A DNA stretch of 31,308 bases from Angelakisella sp. (lineage in GTDB: Bacteria > Bacillota > Clostridia > Oscillospirales > Ruminococcaceae), in the NCBI GenBank assembly GCA_013316495.1, contig WSMP01000004.1:1-31308 (forward strand), read 5' to 3'. Position numbers and translations under genes: made by a program. Below are positions 30,536 through 31,308 of this stretch, piece by piece; the first letter of the stretch is position 1; each line of letters opens with the position of its first letter. The notes under the pieces were generated by a model that was not told the DNA's origin, made no database searches, and worked only from the letters and a program-made list of their open reading frames with translations.

Positions 30536-31308
30536 ATGTGGGGGAAGGCCATTGTCCCAGCCATTCGGTTTGCCGGTTTTACAGATGCTTGGGAACGGCG
30601 TAAGCTGGGGGAGGTAGGTAAAGCAAGATCCGGCGTTGGCTTTCCAGATGCCGAGCAAGGCGGCTCCTCTGGCGTTCCATTCTTCAAGGTTTCCGACATG
30701 AATTCTGGCGGAAATGAAAATGAACTGACCATCGCCAAGAACTATGTGACAGAGGCTCAGATTGCTTCTCATAGGTGGTCTCCAATCGAGGAATTACCAG
30801 CTATCTTCTTTGCAAAGGTTGGAGCTGCTGTGATGCTGAATCGTAAGCGTTTATGCCGTTTTCCATTCCTTTTAGACAATAATACGATGGCATATTCTCT
30901 TGCCAAAGGTATGTGGGATTCGGACTTCGCCAAGGCGCTATTTGAGACTGTCGATTTGACTTCATTGATACAGGTTGGAGCCTTGCCTTCATATAACGCT
31001 GGCGATGTTGAGGCGATGGAGATATGGCTTCCCAGTGTACCAGAGCAAACGAAAATAGGCCGTTTTTTCCGCAACCTCGACCGCCTTATCACCCTTCATC
31101 AGCGTAAATATTCACGGCTATGCAACATAAAGAAATCCATGCTCGAAAGGATGTTCCCGAAGGAGGGGGCCAGCGTCCCGGAGATTCGTTTCGCCGGATT
31201 TACGGACGCTTGGGAACAGCGTAAGCTGGGGGAGGTTGTTCAGATTACTATGGGCCAATCTCCTGATGGAACAACATATTCTGATACGCCAAGTGGCTAC
31301 ATCCTTGT
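30536..31308 (+). CDS. hsdS: Type I specificity subunit HsdS, truncated by the window end
   Basis: The frame opens at the ATG at 30536, two bases after the hsdM stop, with GGTGAG upstream, and stays open to the window edge (257 codons visible). It starts MWGKAIVPAIRFAGFTDAWER followed by RKLGEV, then the first target-recognition domain (about 27-165). The conserved helical spacer is present: PEQTKIGRFFRNLDRLITLHQ and KKSMLERMFPKEG. The second half begins with the same opening motif, VPEIRFAGFTDAWEQRKLGEV. The protein reads both halves of a bipartite DNA site and holds two HsdM subunits. Roughly the last third should lie beyond the window, and hsdR was not seen. Confidence 0.93.
   Translation, partial: MWGKAIVPAIRFAGFTDAWERRKLGEVGKARSGVGFPDAEQGGSSGVPFFKVSDMNSGGNENELTIAKNYVTEAQIASHRWSPIEELPAIFFAKVGAAVMLNRKRLCRFPFLLDNNTMAYSLAKGMWDSDFAKALFETVDLTSLIQVGALPSYNAGDVEAMEIWLPSVPEQTKIGRFFRNLDRLITLHQRKYSRLCNIKKSMLERMFPKEGASVPEIRFAGFTDAWEQRKLGEVVQITMGQSPDGTTYSDTPSGYIL
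30563..30615 (+). repeat. HsdS half-repeat, copy 1
   Basis: 53 bases encoding IRFAGFTDAWERRKLGEV, before the first recognition domain. 47 of 53 positions match copy 2 at 31184-31236, 621 bases (207 codons, in frame) away. Confidence 0.9.
31184..31236 (+). repeat. HsdS half-repeat, copy 2
   Basis: 53 bases encoding IRFAGFTDAWEQRKLGEV, before the second recognition domain. The final 18 bases are identical to copy 1, and the six mismatches are scattered. Confidence 0.9.

Noticed and set aside
1..31308. tRNA, rRNA or known riboswitch
   Set aside because: No cloverleaf, rRNA core or recognisable aptamer sequence was found by eye on either strand; a covariance-model search would be needed to be certain.

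Overview
The window looks like a chromosomal stretch of a gut clostridium of the Oscillospiraceae/Ruminococcaceae type. The reasons are high-GC genes with strong AGGAGG ribosome binding sites, an FtsEX/LytM cluster next to a CdaR-like regulator, and a host-glycan phosphorylase (GH112) with its own sugar ABC importer. The genus assignment is inference; no rRNA or tRNA gene was seen.

Layout. (1) 1-4300 is lower-GC accessory DNA. It holds a two-segment membrane TPR protein and then a graveyard: a broken BlaR1/M56-like gene, the C-terminal end of a site-specific recombinase, and a rearranged, multiply frameshifted IS3-family element. A signal-peptide gene is cut off at the right end of that element. 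(2) 4378-7137 carries a DUF1963/YwqG-like protein and an autoregulated TetR-MFS exporter pair with a clear promoter and palindromic operator. (3) 7223-12204 carries a NitT/TauT-type ABC importer (permease, ATPase, lipoprotein), then a hairpin-rich junction and a two-component system. (4) 12265-15612 carries a NagB-like and a NagA-like amino-sugar gene, a hairpin pair, and a class II aldolase. Both Nag-like proteins appear to lack phosphate-contacting residues of the classical enzymes. (5) 15672-20702 carries an RsuA-type pseudouridine synthase, a CdaR/PucR-type regulator, and ftsE-ftsX-LytM peptidase. (6) 20757-27693, minus strand, is a compact galacto/lacto-N-biose locus: AraC regulator, substrate-binding lipoprotein, two permeases, a 62-residue membrane protein and a GH112 phosphorylase. 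(7) 27978 to the end is a type I restriction-modification locus: a long HsdM and the start of an HsdS whose half-repeats are visible at DNA level.

Working together. Region 6 should import and phosphorolyse galacto-N-biose or lacto-N-biose, giving Gal-1-P and GalNAc/GlcNAc. Region 4 could handle the amino sugar, and the aldolase connects to lower glycolysis. No hexosamine kinase, galT or galE is in the window. Much of the regulatory DNA can be read directly: several near-consensus promoters, one operator, several intrinsic terminators, and a cluster of five GC-rich stem-loops between the binding-protein gene and its permeases.
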